Assembly (NCBI RefSeq): GCF_004363245.1 | Contig: NZ_SNYV01000011.1 | Coordinates: 1,399,929 to 1,463,928, forward strand | Length of the DNA stretch: 64,000 nt | From: Sphingobacterium yanglingense | GTDB taxonomy: Bacteria; Bacteroidota; Bacteroidia; Sphingobacteriales; Sphingobacteriaceae | Direction: 5' to 3' | In this document: in pieces, positions 47,528-56,557 of the stretch | Layout of the letters: each line of letters begins with the position of its first letter | Position numbering within the stretch: position 1 is the stretch's first letter | Notes under the pieces: generated by a model | What the model was told of the DNA's origin: nothing | Databases searched by the model: none | The model's input: the letters and a program-made list of their open reading frames with translations, nothing else | Program-made: the position numbers and the translations under genes

Positions 47528-47556
47528 ACTTTAAATTAACATAATTATTTAAAAAA

Positions 47557-47925
47557 ATGCAACAGTACGAATCTGTAATCATTCTTACCCCGTTGCTTTC
47601 AGAAGATGCTGCGAAAGAAGTAATCGCAAAATTCAAAAGCATCCTTACAGAAGGCGGAGCCGAAATTATCGCTGAAGATAATTGGGGTTTGAAAAAATTA
47701 GCGTATCCAATCCAGAAAAAAACAACTGGATTTTATCACTTAACTGAATTCAAGGCTCCAGGTGAATTAATTAAAAAATTAGAGCTTGAATACAAGCGCG
47801 ATGAGCGTGTGATGCGCTTCTTAACTATCGCTCTAGATAAGCACGCAGTTGCTTATAGCGAGAAAAAACGCAGCGGTGCATTCAACAAGAAAGCTGAAAC
47901 TAAAACTGAGGAGGTAGCAAACTAA
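47557..47925 (+). CDS. rpsF: 30S ribosomal protein S6
   Basis: 122 residues starting [18 protein letters not shown], with [20 protein letters not shown], the S6 fold core. The tail ([17 protein letters not shown]) is a charged extension typical of Bacteroidota. It binds S18 in the 30S platform. First gene of the rpsF-rpsR-rplI operon; the stop overlaps the rpsR start by 1 bp (TAATG). Confidence 0.97.
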   Translation: MQQYESVIILTPLLSEDAAKEVIAKFKSILTEGGAEIIAEDNWGLKKLAYPIQKKTTGFYHLTEFKAPGELIKKLELEYKRDERVMRFLTIALDKHAVAYSEKKRSGAFNKKAETKTEEVAN

Positions 47926-48188
47926 TGTCAAAAGAAAACATCCAATACGTGACAGCTCCTAAAGTAGAGGACAACCGTAAAAAATACTGTCGTTTCAAGA
48001 AAAACGGTATTAAGTACATCGACTACAAAGACGCAAACTTCTTAATGAAATTTGTTAATGATCAAGGTAAAATATTACCTCGTCGTCTTACTGGTACATC
48101 ATTGAAATTCCAACGTAAAGTAGCTCAAGCCGTGAAACGTGCGCGTATCATCGGATTAATGCCTTACGTAGCTGATTCATTAAAATAA
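47925..48188 (+). CDS. rpsR: 30S ribosomal protein S18
   Basis: 87 residues with the S18 core [21 protein letters not shown] (key residues [12 protein letters not shown]) and [25 protein letters not shown]. Its start shares a base with the rpsF stop codon, so translation is coupled. Partner of S6 in the 30S subunit. Confidence 0.97.
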   Translation: MSKENIQYVTAPKVEDNRKKYCRFKKNGIKYIDYKDANFLMKFVNDQGKILPRRLTGTSLKFQRKVAQAVKRARIIGLMPYVADSLK

Positions 48189-48202
48189 GGAGGATACGAT
48201 AA

Positions 48203-48646
48203 ATGGAAATTATATTAAAACAAGATGTTAAACACCTTGGTGAAAAAGACGATATCGTAGTAGTAAAACCTGGTTTCGGACGCAACTACTTAATTCCTCA
48301 AGGATTTGCTATTTTGGCAACAACATCAGCAAAGAAAGTATTGGCTGAGAACATCAAACAAGCTCAGTTCAAACAAGAGAAAATCAAGAAAGATGCAACA
48401 GAATTAGCAACTAAATTAGAAAACGTTAAGCTTTCTATCGGTGCTAAAGCTGGTGAAACAGGAAAAATCTTTGGTAAAGTAAACAGCATTCAAATTGCAG
48501 ACGCATTGAAAGCACAAGGTTACGAAGTAGATCGCCGCCGTATTACTTTCGAAGTAGAGCCTAAAACATTAGGTGAGTACGTAGCTAACTTAAACTTACA
48601 CAAAGAAGTTAAAGTTCAAGTTCCTTTCGAAGTAATCGCTGAGTAA
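48203..48646 (+). CDS. rplI: 50S ribosomal protein L9
   Basis: 147 residues. The N-terminal domain (MEIILKQDVKHLGEKDDIV, then GFGRNYLIPQGFA), the long connecting helix and the C-terminal RNA-binding domain (IGAKAGETGKIFGKVNSIQI) are all present. It starts 14 bp after rpsR, preceded by AAGGAGG at 48187-48193, one of the few purine-rich sites of Shine-Dalgarno type in the window. An intrinsic terminator follows. Confidence 0.97.
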   Translation: MEIILKQDVKHLGEKDDIVVVKPGFGRNYLIPQGFAILATTSAKKVLAENIKQAQFKQEKIKKDATELATKLENVKLSIGAKAGETGKIFGKVNSIQIADALKAQGYEVDRRRITFEVEPKTLGEYVANLNLHKEVKVQVPFEVIAE

Positions 48647-48667
48647 TCAGTACACGATTAAAATATT

Positions 48668-48693
48668 GAGGAGATAATGAAAATTATCTCCTC
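48668..48693 (+). terminator. Intrinsic terminator of the rpsF operon
   Basis: GAGGAGATAAT (48668-48678) pairs with ATTATCTCCTC (48683-48693), loop of 4 nt, followed by seven T. Confidence 0.9.
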
Positions 48694-48820
48694 TTTTTTT
48701 ATACCCCAACTCCTTCAAACTAGGCCAAACATACTATACCGAGGGCCTCAAACCCAAGCAAAAGCTAGTAGATAAAGAAAGTTTTACCTATTTTTGGTCA
48801 AAACAAAAGAAGTATCTGAT

Positions 48821-49141
48821 ATGAGGCCAAAAACGATCATTATTGCAATCCTACTCGCAATCGTTGTCATTATACTATTTAATAATAAAGAAGAAAGTAC
48901 CTTTTGGTTTTTTGGAGAGATTAGAACCTCAAAACTTATTCTACTCGCAGTGTTTTATGTATTAGGTATGATTACGGGGGGAATCCTTTTTAGACGTCGT
49001 AAAAAACACCCAAAAGAATACGCGGTGACCAACCCAAATACACCTACAATAGCCACTACAGATACAGATACCCCGACTTCATCACCATATGCGCCAACAG
49101 CATTATCAGATGAAGACCGTGAATTTATTAGAAGAGACTAA
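48821..49141 (+). CDS. Small two-helix membrane protein (LapA-like)
   Basis: 106 residues from ATG 48821: helix 1 (TIIIAILLAIVVIILF), a short loop, helix 2 (LILLAVFYVLGMITGGILF), a basic cluster RRRKKH, and a Thr/Pro-rich acidic tail. The layout is that of LapA/YciS-domain proteins, which associate with lipopolysaccharide assembly in Proteobacteria; homology here is uncertain. A TTG at 48794 is an unlikely start. The HAD gene follows 5 bp later. Confidence 0.65.
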   Translation: MRPKTIIIAILLAIVVIILFNNKEESTFWFFGEIRTSKLILLAVFYVLGMITGGILFRRRKKHPKEYAVTNPNTPTIATTDTDTPTSSPYAPTALSDEDREFIRRD

Positions 49142-49146
49142 ATAAT

Positions 49147-49803
49147 ATGCAGGAACTCGCTTTACTATTTGATATGGATGGAGTAATAGCCCATACAAAC
49201 CCATACCATTCGAAAGCCTTTGAGGCATTCTTTGATAAACACAACATCTCCTATAGCCTTCCAGAGTTTGAAGAACACATGTATGGAAAACACAACTCCT
49301 ATATTATGTCTCACTTCTTCAAAAGACCGATTACAGGCGATGAACTTCTCCAGCTAGAAGAAGAGAAAGAAGCACTCTTCCGCCAAATATATGCTAATCA
49401 TATACAGGACTTACCTGGATACATTCCTTTCTTAAATCAAGCCAAACAGCAAGGTATAAAAACAGGCGTAGCGACTTCAGCACCACGAGCCAATATGGAT
49501 CTCATCATTGACGGCCTACATATACGCAATATGATGGAATCCTTTATGTCCAGTGAAAATGTGATAAAGCACAAACCCGACCCCGAGGTTTATCTTAAAT
49601 CTGCAGCAAACCTCAATATTCCGACCGACCGATGTATCGTATTTGAAGATTCCTTCTCTGGAATTTCAGCAGCTATTAATGCCAATATGAAGGTCGTTGG
49701 CGTTTTGAGTTCACACACTAAAAACGAACTTCCTCCTTGCGACTTATATATATCAGATTACTCCGAACTACAGCTTAATAGCGTTCTTAATCTTATTGAT
49801 TAA
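49147..49803 (+). CDS. HAD superfamily phosphatase / beta-phosphoglucomutase-like
   Basis: 218 residues with the HAD motifs: I, LLFDMDGVIAHTN (DxD nucleophile); II, GVATSAPRAN; III, the lysine in KHKPDPEVYLKSA; IV, CIVFEDSFSGISAA. The cap is of the helical type as in beta-phosphoglucomutase and small sugar phosphatases. The substrate is not determined. It is co-directional with the membrane protein gene 5 bp upstream. Confidence 0.88.
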   Translation: MQELALLFDMDGVIAHTNPYHSKAFEAFFDKHNISYSLPEFEEHMYGKHNSYIMSHFFKRPITGDELLQLEEEKEALFRQIYANHIQDLPGYIPFLNQAKQQGIKTGVATSAPRANMDLIIDGLHIRNMMESFMSSENVIKHKPDPEVYLKSAANLNIPTDRCIVFEDSFSGISAAINANMKVVGVLSSHTKNELPPCDLYISDYSELQLNSVLNLID

Positions 49804-49816
49804 TTAAAAAACTACT

Positions 49817-49824
49817 TATCTTTG
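49817..49824 (+). promoter_or_regulatory. -7 promoter box directly before mqnC
   Basis: TATCTTTG matches TAnnTTTG. The start of transcription would fall at about 49829-49831, on or next to the mqnC ATG, so the mRNA may be leaderless. Confidence 0.6.
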
Positions 49825-49830
49825 TCTGTG

Positions 49831-50955
49831 ATGAATGTTCAAGATTTATTAGCGCGCGCGCTCCAATTTGACTTTCTTTCCAAGGAAGAAGGCATATACC
49901 TATATCATAATGCACCCACGACTCAATTAGCTCACGTAGCTAATCTACTTCGAAAAAAACAAGTACCACACGGCAAGGTGACTTGGCAAATTGATAGAAA
50001 TGTAAATACAACCAACGTTTGTATAGCCAACTGCAAATTCTGTAATTTTTTCAGACGCCCAGGGCATGAAGACAGCTATATAACAGACATAGAAACCTAT
50101 AAAGAAAAAATTGAAGAGACCTTCAAATACGGTGGAGATCAACTCCTGTTACAAGGAGGCCACCACCCTGACTTAGGAATAGCGTTCTATCAAAACCTTT
50201 TCAAACAGTTGAAGGAACTCTACCCTACACTCAAATTACATTCCTTAGGCCCTCCGGAAATAGCGCACATCGCCAAATTAGAGGGAATGTCACATATTGA
50301 TGTACTCACCACGCTCAAAGAAGCAGGGTTAGACTCACTCCCTGGAGCTGGAGCAGAGATACTAAACGATCGCGTGAGAAGATTAATTTCGAAAGGAAAA
50401 TGTGGCGGCCAAGAATGGCTTGATGTCATGCGTGCAGCGCACAAAATCAACCTGCCTACCTCCGCAACGATGATGTTTGGGCATATCGAAACCATCGAAG
50501 AACGCTTCGAACACCTCGTCTGGATTCGTGAAGTACAGAGTGAAAAGCCAATCGACCACCATGGTTTTATAGCTTTCATACCTTGGCCCTTCCAAGACGA
50601 TGGCACATTGCTGAAAAGACTACGCGGCATCGCTAATAATGTGACTGGAGATGAGTACATACGTATGATTGCATTAAGTCGGATCATGCTTCCAAATATC
50701 AAGAATATTCAGGCATCCTGGCTTACAGTCGGAAAGCCGATTGCACAGATGTGCTTACATAGTGGGGCTAATGATTTTGGGTCTATCATGATAGAGGAGA
50801 ATGTGGTTTCCGCTGCTGGGGCACCACACCGATTTACTTCAAAATCCATACAGGACGCCATAATAGAGGCTGGTTTTGAACCCCAACTGCGTACGCAAAC
50901 CTATCAATTTAGAGAAATTCCGGAATCAATGGTTGAACAGGTCATAAATTACTGA
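49831..50955 (+). CDS. mqnC: Cyclic dehypoxanthinyl futalosine synthase (radical SAM)
   Basis: 374 residues from ATG 49831 with the radical SAM cluster CIANCKFCNF (Cx3Cx2C) near residue 65, then GGDQLLLQGGHHPDLGIAFY and the C-terminal SHIDVLTT/PGAGAEIL region of the MqnC family. It closes dehypoxanthine futalosine to the cyclic form in the futalosine route to menaquinone. MqnE is a relative, but the GGHHPDLG stretch fits MqnC. The TTG at 49822 lies inside the promoter box and is rejected. Confidence 0.92.
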   Translation: MNVQDLLARALQFDFLSKEEGIYLYHNAPTTQLAHVANLLRKKQVPHGKVTWQIDRNVNTTNVCIANCKFCNFFRRPGHEDSYITDIETYKEKIEETFKYGGDQLLLQGGHHPDLGIAFYQNLFKQLKELYPTLKLHSLGPPEIAHIAKLEGMSHIDVLTTLKEAGLDSLPGAGAEILNDRVRRLISKGKCGGQEWLDVMRAAHKINLPTSATMMFGHIETIEERFEHLVWIREVQSEKPIDHHGFIAFIPWPFQDDGTLLKRLRGIANNVTGDEYIRMIALSRIMLPNIKNIQASWLTVGKPIAQMCLHSGANDFGSIMIEENVVSAAGAPHRFTSKSIQDAIIEAGFEPQLRTQTYQFREIPESMVEQVINY

Positions 50956-50976
50956 TAAAGTCTTAAAAATATACCG

Positions 50977-51537
50977 ATGAAAGACATTATGCTTAATATT
51001 GAAGCATTGATTTTTGCTTCTGAAGAAGGAATTTCCGCTATCGAGATCAAGAACGTTCTGCAAGACGCGCTTCTAATCGAAATCAATAAGGATGAAGTAC
51101 TATCCTTTCTTGACAAAATAAAATTAAAATATCAAGGTGAAGACTCCGTCTTTACCTTATCTCCCATCAACAACAAGTACCAGTTTCTGACAAAGGTAAT
51201 TTATCATGATGCTATTAATCAATTACAAGCGCATCGGGATCGCAAGAAGCTAAGCCAGGCAGGACTAGAGACGCTCTCCATCATTGCCTATAGACAGCCG
51301 ATTACCAAGCTCGAAGTTGAACAGATTCGAGGAGTAAACTGCGACTACTCCATACAACGTTTATTAGAAAAGGACCTTATAAAAATTGTAGGAAAAGCAG
51401 AAAGTATTGGAAAGCCTCTGCTTTATGCTACTAGTGATCAATTTATGAATCACTTCGGCATCAATTCCGTTAAAGACCTTCCTCAACTTAAGGATATTAT
51501 CAACGAAGAAAATAGCATCGGCGAGATTATAGAATAA
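50977..51537 (+). CDS. scpB: Segregation and condensation protein B
   Basis: 186 residues with two winged-helix halves; the conserved core is LSQAGLETLSIIAYRQPITKLEVEQIRGVN (key residues ETL, IAYRQP, IRGV) followed by LLEKDLIKIVGKAESIGKPLLYAT. ScpB dimers bind ScpA and SMC to form the chromosome-organising condensin. It lies 21 bp after mqnC. scpA and smc are not in the window. Confidence 0.93.
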   Translation: MKDIMLNIEALIFASEEGISAIEIKNVLQDALLIEINKDEVLSFLDKIKLKYQGEDSVFTLSPINNKYQFLTKVIYHDAINQLQAHRDRKKLSQAGLETLSIIAYRQPITKLEVEQIRGVNCDYSIQRLLEKDLIKIVGKAESIGKPLLYATSDQFMNHFGINSVKDLPQLKDIINEENSIGEIIE

Positions 51538-51662
51538 GGCAAAACCGAAACTACAAAACAACGCACTGATAATCAATCGTATATTTTTAAAAAAAAGTTT
51601 TAAGTTTTGATTTTCTTATCTAATTTTACGCTAGAATTAATAACAGAAAGAATTAGCTTACT

Positions 51663-51827
51663 ATGATGAACGAGAGTGTCGAAAAGGTTGAAATTGACGA
51701 GGATTTAATCAATTTTAATGGTCCAGAGGACGATTCGGATGACTTTGATGATGATGATTTCGGATTAGAAATTGACTCTATAGGTGGGTTTGATGATTTT
51801 GATGATGAGGATGAAGATGATTTCTAA
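51663..51827 (+). CDS. Asp-rich acidic microprotein (54 aa)
   Basis: A 54-codon frame from ATG 51663 (second ATG at 51666) to TAA 51825-51827, short but flanked by good signals: a terminator follows and the gap to scpB is 125 bp. By my count 26 of 54 residues are Asp or Glu and only one is basic. The second half repeats DDF-type units (DDFDDDDF, GGFDDFDDEDEDDF). It is acidic enough to be a nucleic-acid mimic or a metal or protein chaperone; no family is recognised and no function is claimed. Confidence 0.7.
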   Translation: MMNESVEKVEIDEDLINFNGPEDDSDDFDDDDFGLEIDSIGGFDDFDDEDEDDF

Positions 51828-51864
51828 ATCTCCGTTATAAAAATAGTCCACTTATACAGAAAAA

Positions 51865-51881
51865 GCGATTTTAAAAATCGC
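51865..51881. terminator. Terminator between the acidic microprotein and XRE genes
   Basis: GCGATTTT (51865-51872) pairs with AAAATCGC (51874-51881) around a minimal loop (the inner A:T pairs must open), flanked by A and T runs. It can serve both convergent genes. Confidence 0.65.
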
Positions 51882-51886
51882 CTTTT

Positions 51887-52216
51887 CTATTTTTGGTGTA
51901 GCTGTTCGTATAAATCGATGACCTTCTTTTGCAAGTCTATGACCTCAATTTCTCGGAGTTGCAGCTTTCTACCTAATTCATTCATCTCGTCCATCCGGTC
52001 CTTATCGTCATCTGTATCTGAAGTAGACAACAATTGAACTAGTGACAAACCAAATAATTTAGAAATCTGGTTCAGACGAGACAAATTCACATCCGTTATA
52101 CCAGTTTCAATTTTTGAAAAAGCAGGAATGGATATATCCAACCGCTTTGCAACATCCTCTTGGCTCCAGCCCTTCTGATGTCTTAATAATCTAATCTTCT
52201 TTCCTAAAGCATTCAT
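51887..52216 (-). CDS. XRE-family helix-turn-helix regulator
   Basis: 109 residues: an N-terminal HTH_3 domain (LRHQKGWSQEDVAKRLDISIPAFSKIE, key residues GWSQEDVA and ISIPAFSKIE) and a C-terminal helical or coiled segment (ELGRKLQLREIEVIDLQKKVIDL) that probably dimerises. A possible -7 box TACTTTTG is read on the minus strand at 52240-52247. It lies 70 bp downstream of mpl on the same strand. The target is unknown. Confidence 0.85.
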   Translation of the reverse strand: MNALGKKIRLLRHQKGWSQEDVAKRLDISIPAFSKIETGITDVNLSRLNQISKLFGLSLVQLLSTSDTDDDKDRMDEMNELGRKLQLREIEVIDLQKKVIDLYEQLHQK

Positions 52217-52286
52217 TTGGTAAATGTTATGTTTTACCTCAAAAGTAAAAATAAATTGTTAAAATAAAAAGAAAATCAAAAACAGT

Positions 52287-53660
52287 TTAGTCTATTTTCG
52301 TTAAAAATTTATCTGCAAACTTGAGCATATTAATACCACTGTAATTACTTGAGCTCATGAACAACATGTTATAACCTTGGCTATCAAACACTTCCAAGAA
52401 CCCATACAAATCAACAGGCTCTGTGATAACCAATAAATTCGGATGATTAAACACCTTGACGATTTTATCAACAATATTATCTAAAACTACATTTTTTTCT
52501 TTTATACTACTCTTATTGATAAAAACAATAGAGGTATCGGACTCCAGCATACTACTATCGTATTGCTCTAACTTCCCCCCTTCAATAACATCGTAAGGAT
52601 TCAACTCGATAATTGTCAGCAACTTAAAATCAGAAAACTGTTCCTTTATGGCATGTATGCTAGATCTCAACTTAGTCGGGGTATGGGCAAAATCCTGATA
52701 GACCACACTTCCCTCAGCACTAGCCACAAACTCAAGGTAACGAATAGAACTCTTAAAGTCCTTTATTGCAGCATAAAACTCTTCTCTCTTTATACCCAAC
52801 CATTCGCAAACCGTATATGCTCCCGCAATATTTGATAAATTTTGCTTACCTATAATCTGCAAAGGAATTTCCTCTTCACCGACCTGAAGATAAGTTACAC
52901 CCTTATTAATCGTATAATTTGGCACCCTATAACCATGTCTATTGATCTTACAATCCTTAGTCTCCCCTACAATCTTCACGACATTATTATCTTCCTTATT
53001 ATAGATCAACGTCCCTTTCGGAACGATCGTATCAATAAAGGTCTCAAACTGATGGAGATACTCCTCTTCAGTCATAAGCATCTTAAAATTATCCCATTGT
53101 ATATTACTTATCAACGCAATATTAGGATGATAATAATGGAATTTGGAATGTAAATCAATCGATGAGGCATAGAACTCATCCCCCTCAATAAGCATTATAG
53201 GAGCACTCGACGTTAGCTTAATCAAAGAATCAAATCCCTCTAGCTTGGCCCCTACAAGGTAATCAAAGTCCCGATTTAAGTATTTTAGCACATGCATGAC
53301 CATACTCGTTATCGTAGTCTTACCATATGTGCCGGCAATCACTACTCGAGTCTTATCAATACTATGTTCATACACGAACTCTGGAAATGAATAAATCTTA
53401 ACACCTAACTCTTGTGCCTTGGCCAATTCGACATTGTCTGCCGAAGCGTGTTTACCCAAAATCACAGCATCGATATCAGATGTAATCCGGTCTCCATCCC
53501 AACCAATATTTGCCGGCAACAAACCAGCTTCTTGAAGTCGGGATTTGGAAGGTTCCACAATCTGATCGTCAGAACCCGTTACCTGATGCCCTAATTTGGC
53601 TAAACTTATAGCCAAATTATGCATCACACTACCTCCAATAGCTATAAAATGTATTCGCAT
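52287..53660 (-). CDS. mpl: UDP-N-acetylmuramate:L-alanyl-gamma-D-glutamyl-meso-diaminopimelate ligase
   Basis: 457 residues of the Mur ligase fold: N-terminal Rossmann domain (MRIHFIAIGGSVMHNLAISL), P-loop AGTYGKTTITSMV, central domain, and C-terminal ligase domain. The start and the GTYGKT loop fit Mpl, which re-attaches recycled murein tripeptide to UDP-MurNAc, better than MurC. It starts 2 bp after prmA on the minus strand, in the set tpiA-prmA-mpl. Confidence 0.9.
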   Translation of the reverse strand: MRIHFIAIGGSVMHNLAISLAKLGHQVTGSDDQIVEPSKSRLQEAGLLPANIGWDGDRITSDIDAVILGKHASADNVELAKAQELGVKIYSFPEFVYEHSIDKTRVVIAGTYGKTTITSMVMHVLKYLNRDFDYLVGAKLEGFDSLIKLTSSAPIMLIEGDEFYASSIDLHSKFHYYHPNIALISNIQWDNFKMLMTEEEYLHQFETFIDTIVPKGTLIYNKEDNNVVKIVGETKDCKINRHGYRVPNYTINKGVTYLQVGEEEIPLQIIGKQNLSNIAGAYTVCEWLGIKREEFYAAIKDFKSSIRYLEFVASAEGSVVYQDFAHTPTKLRSSIHAIKEQFSDFKLLTIIELNPYDVIEGGKLEQYDSSMLESDTSIVFINKSSIKEKNVVLDNIVDKIVKVFNHPNLLVITEPVDLYGFLEVFDSQGYNMLFMSSSNYSGINMLKFADKFLTKID

Positions 53661-53662
53661 GA

Positions 53663-54502
53663 TTATCCTTTAACAAACTTCGCCGCACACCATTTATCCA
53701 TTACCTTCATCTCTTGAAAAGAAAAACCTATAGACTCACATTTACTCTTTAAAATATCCAGGTCATCCCCTTCGTAAAAACCACTTAAATATAAGTCCCC
53801 TCCCACTTCCAACACACTAGCATAGGTATCCAATTGGTCTAACAAAATATTTCTATTAATGTTTGCCAATATCACATCAAACTCCCCACCTACAATTACA
53901 TCTTTAGAGCCCAAACGGCTTTCTAAATTAGTGATATGGTTAAGCTGCTTATTCTCTTCTACGCTATCTACACAAATAGGGTCATAGTCCACGGCCACCA
54001 AAGAAGATGCTCCACGCTTAGCAGCGAGAATGGCAAGAATACCTGTACCACAGCCCATATCCAATACTCTTTTCCCCTCAAAATCGTTGGCCAAAATAAA
54101 AGAAAGCATCATCGAAGTAGTTTGATGATGCCCTGTACCGAAAGACATCTTAGGATCAATGACGATCTCATAATCATAAGTAGGCTTAGGCTGATGAAAA
54201 GTAGCCCGTACATAACAAGCATCATCAACCAAAATTGGATTAAAATTACTCTCCCAAAGGGTATTCCAATTCTGCTCTTCGATTTCGCTTACCGTATAAT
54301 CCAGCTGATAACCCGACACCTGTACCAACAGCAAGGTTTCCAAAGCTTGGATATCCACATTCGAGCTAGGAATATAACCTACAAAACCATCTTCGTTATC
54401 CTCAAACGTATCAAAACCAATATCCCCAAGCTCTGCAATAAGCAAATCTTTCTGCCACTCCTCAATGTCGGCACTCACAAAATTAACAGCTGTATATTTC
54501 AT
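53663..54502 (-). CDS. prmA: Ribosomal protein L11 methyltransferase
   Basis: 279 residues. The N-terminal substrate domain is followed by the class I methyltransferase core with DPKMSFGTGHHQTT, SAM motif LDMGCGTGILAILAAKRG and the motif IV NINRNILLDQ (the usual N-P-I/Y-type loop). PrmA methylates L11. It lies 4 bp after tpiA and 2 bp before mpl, so this is a tight operon. Confidence 0.93.
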   Translation of the reverse strand: MKYTAVNFVSADIEEWQKDLLIAELGDIGFDTFEDNEDGFVGYIPSSNVDIQALETLLLVQVSGYQLDYTVSEIEEQNWNTLWESNFNPILVDDACYVRATFHQPKPTYDYEIVIDPKMSFGTGHHQTTSMMLSFILANDFEGKRVLDMGCGTGILAILAAKRGASSLVAVDYDPICVDSVEENKQLNHITNLESRLGSKDVIVGGEFDVILANINRNILLDQLDTYASVLEVGGDLYLSGFYEGDDLDILKSKCESIGFSFQEMKVMDKWCAAKFVKG

Positions 54503-54506
54503 TATT

Positions 54507-55271
54507 TTAGTTAAATACTTTCACAATTTCCAAGAAATCTCTTGACTTCAGAGAGGCACCACCAATCAGTCCTCCATCTATATCCTTTTGAGCAAACAAT
54601 GTAGATGCATTAGATGGATTTGCACTTCCTCCATAAAGAATAGTAGTAGACTCCGCTGCCTCAGCACCATACTGTTTTGCAATAGTTTCACGAATAAAAG
54701 CATGCACCTCCTGTGCCTGCTCTGGCGATGCTGTCAATCCTGTTCCAATAGCCCAAACAGGCTCATAGGCAAGAACAACAGACGCAAAGTCATTCTGATC
54801 TAAATGGAAAACGCCAGCTTCCAACTGCGTCTTTATAACCTCAAAAAAGCGACCGGATTCACGCTCTTCCTTTGTCTCACCAATACAAAATATAGGTTTC
54901 AAACCGTGCTTCAACGCTGCATTCAACTTCTCTGCAAGTATTGCATCCGTCTCGCCAAAATAGGCTCTACGCTCCGAATGACCTAAGATAACATATTGAG
55001 CTCCTACTGACTTAACTTGGGATGCCGAGACTTCCCCTGTATAAGCACCTGACTCTGCTTGGTGAATATTCTGAGCACCGATATGAACGTTAGCGGCAGA
55101 AGCCCCCAATTTAGCAATAGAAGAAAGATGAATAAATGGACTACAAACCACAACTTCCTGATTTCCGATCACCTCATCCTTGACCATATTCACAATCTCC
55201 GAAAAAAGACTAACTCCTTCTTCGTAACCAAGATTCATTTTCCAATTTCCTGCTACAATGTTTTTACGCAT
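54507..55271 (-). CDS. tpiA: Triose-phosphate isomerase
   Basis: 254 residues with all catalytic groups: Lys in GNWKMN, His in ILGHSERR, Glu in [10 protein letters not shown], and the phosphate-binding end [10 protein letters not shown] and [10 protein letters not shown]. It interconverts glyceraldehyde-3-phosphate and dihydroxyacetone phosphate. It follows the GlmU-like gene by 22 bp in the same direction. Confidence 0.97.
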   Translation of the reverse strand: MRKNIVAGNWKMNLGYEEGVSLFSEIVNMVKDEVIGNQEVVVCSPFIHLSSIAKLGASAANVHIGAQNIHQAESGAYTGEVSASQVKSVGAQYVILGHSERRAYFGETDAILAEKLNAALKHGLKPIFCIGETKEERESGRFFEVIKTQLEAGVFHLDQNDFASVVLAYEPVWAIGTGLTASPEQAQEVHAFIRETIAKQYGAEAAESTTILYGGSANPSNASTLFAQKDIDGGLIGGASLKSRDFLEIVKVFN

Positions 55272-55293
55272 GATAATATGTGTTTAGTGTTGA

Positions 55294-56490
55294 TTAATTT
55301 TCATTATATGTTAGACCTCTTTTATAAATAAAAGAAAAAATACGTTCGTCCTCTTCCTTATACTGTTCTTGTTTCAAGACTGATTTACGTCGCATCATAG
55401 CAAGGAATTCCTCAAAAATATAGGAACTTTTTGCCTCATCCGTCAACCAACTGAAGTCTTCCACAAATTTGGGAATAAAATTTGAAATTGCAATCTGACA
55501 TCCCACTCCAATCACCGTTCCTGTATTAATTTTTGAATTAATTCCTAACATTACCTGATCTCCCATTATCACTCCGCATTTTTGCATCCCTGTATCCCGC
55601 ATTTTGCCTGTGGAATAATCATAAAGACGTACATTTTTCCAATCATTCCTCAGATTAGAGTTGCTGCTACCAGCTCCAATATTACACCCCTCTCCTAGCA
55701 CAGCACACCCTAGATATCCCAAATGTCCCTTGGCAGAATTTCCCCAAATAACCGTATTATTGACTTCGCCGCACACTGTGCTAAACGGCCCAATGCTCAC
55801 ATTTGGATAAAGTACAGTTCCGCTTTTGACCCGACAGCCCGAGCCGATAGAAACTGGACCATACACCACCACTCCGGCCTCCAACACAGCTCCAGCCCCT
55901 ACATGAATAGGCCCTTTACTTGAATCAAGAACACAGGCACCCACTATCGCTGATTCAGCAATATAAAACTCAGAACCAACAAAAGAACAACTAGAATAAT
56001 TCAATGGAGAAGAAACACTACCACCGACATAAGGTAAATCAAAGACAATTTGTTCCGCATTGTGTCGATAAATATCCTCCGGATATTCCAACCGTCGATG
56101 CTCATAAGCAGAGACCACCGTCAGAGCTTCATCCAGTACTCTCCCCTCAAAGTGATCCAACGTAGATAAACGAACAGCAATCCAATCACCCGTGGCCGAA
56201 ACCAGCTTTTGTCCGACTTCAAGCATGCCAAGCTCATAAACTAACTCCGTATTTGGCAAAATAGCACCATCGATAAGCAGAACATCTTTATCCGCGCAGA
56301 CCGAAGCTGGAAACTTTTCCCGCAAATAGCCTGTTGTCAGGTAAGAGACCTCTACATTAAAAATCTGTCGCCATTTCTCATCCAAGGTAAATATACCTAC
56401 ACGCAGGTTACCCGTAGGACGCGTCGAAGTCAGGGGCATTAACCGCTCTCGAGAAGAACAATCATCAAATAATAAGATCGAAAAAGACAT
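55294..56490 (-). CDS. GlmU-like putative sugar nucleotidyltransferase
   Basis: 398 residues. The N-terminal 180 residues have the start ILLFDDCSSRERLMPLTSTRP, resembling a divergent nucleotidyltransferase domain, and the rest is a left-handed beta-helix (GPIHVGAGAVLEAGVVVYGPVSIGSG is one stretch; key turns IHVGAG, VSIGSG), as in GlmU. The classic GlmU pyrophosphorylase motif is altered, so activity as UDP-GlcNAc synthase is uncertain. This family is widespread in Bacteroidota. It is the first gene of the tpiA-prmA-mpl set. Confidence 0.82.
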   Translation of the reverse strand: MSFSILLFDDCSSRERLMPLTSTRPTGNLRVGIFTLDEKWRQIFNVEVSYLTTGYLREKFPASVCADKDVLLIDGAILPNTELVYELGMLEVGQKLVSATGDWIAVRLSTLDHFEGRVLDEALTVVSAYEHRRLEYPEDIYRHNAEQIVFDLPYVGGSVSSPLNYSSCSFVGSEFYIAESAIVGACVLDSSKGPIHVGAGAVLEAGVVVYGPVSIGSGCRVKSGTVLYPNVSIGPFSTVCGEVNNTVIWGNSAKGHLGYLGCAVLGEGCNIGAGSSNSNLRNDWKNVRLYDYSTGKMRDTGMQKCGVIMGDQVMLGINSKINTGTVIGVGCQIAISNFIPKFVEDFSWLTDEAKSSYIFEEFLAMMRRKSVLKQEQYKEEDERIFSFIYKRGLTYNEN

Positions 56491-56506
56491 AGCCTAAAAT
56501 ACAAAA

Positions 56507-56533
56507 AATCCCGATAATGCACTTATCGGGATT
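56507..56533 (-). terminator. Intrinsic terminator of rpmE2
   Basis: AATCCCGATAA (56507-56517) pairs with TTATCGGGATT (56523-56533); on the minus strand a T run follows. It separates rpmE2 from the GlmU-like gene. Confidence 0.8.
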
Positions 56534-56557
56534 CTGAACCATAATGAAGTATGGTAA

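Noticed and set aside
49822..49830. TTG start for mqnC
   Set aside because: It lies inside the -7 promoter box, and the ATG at 49831 gives the normal family N-terminus.
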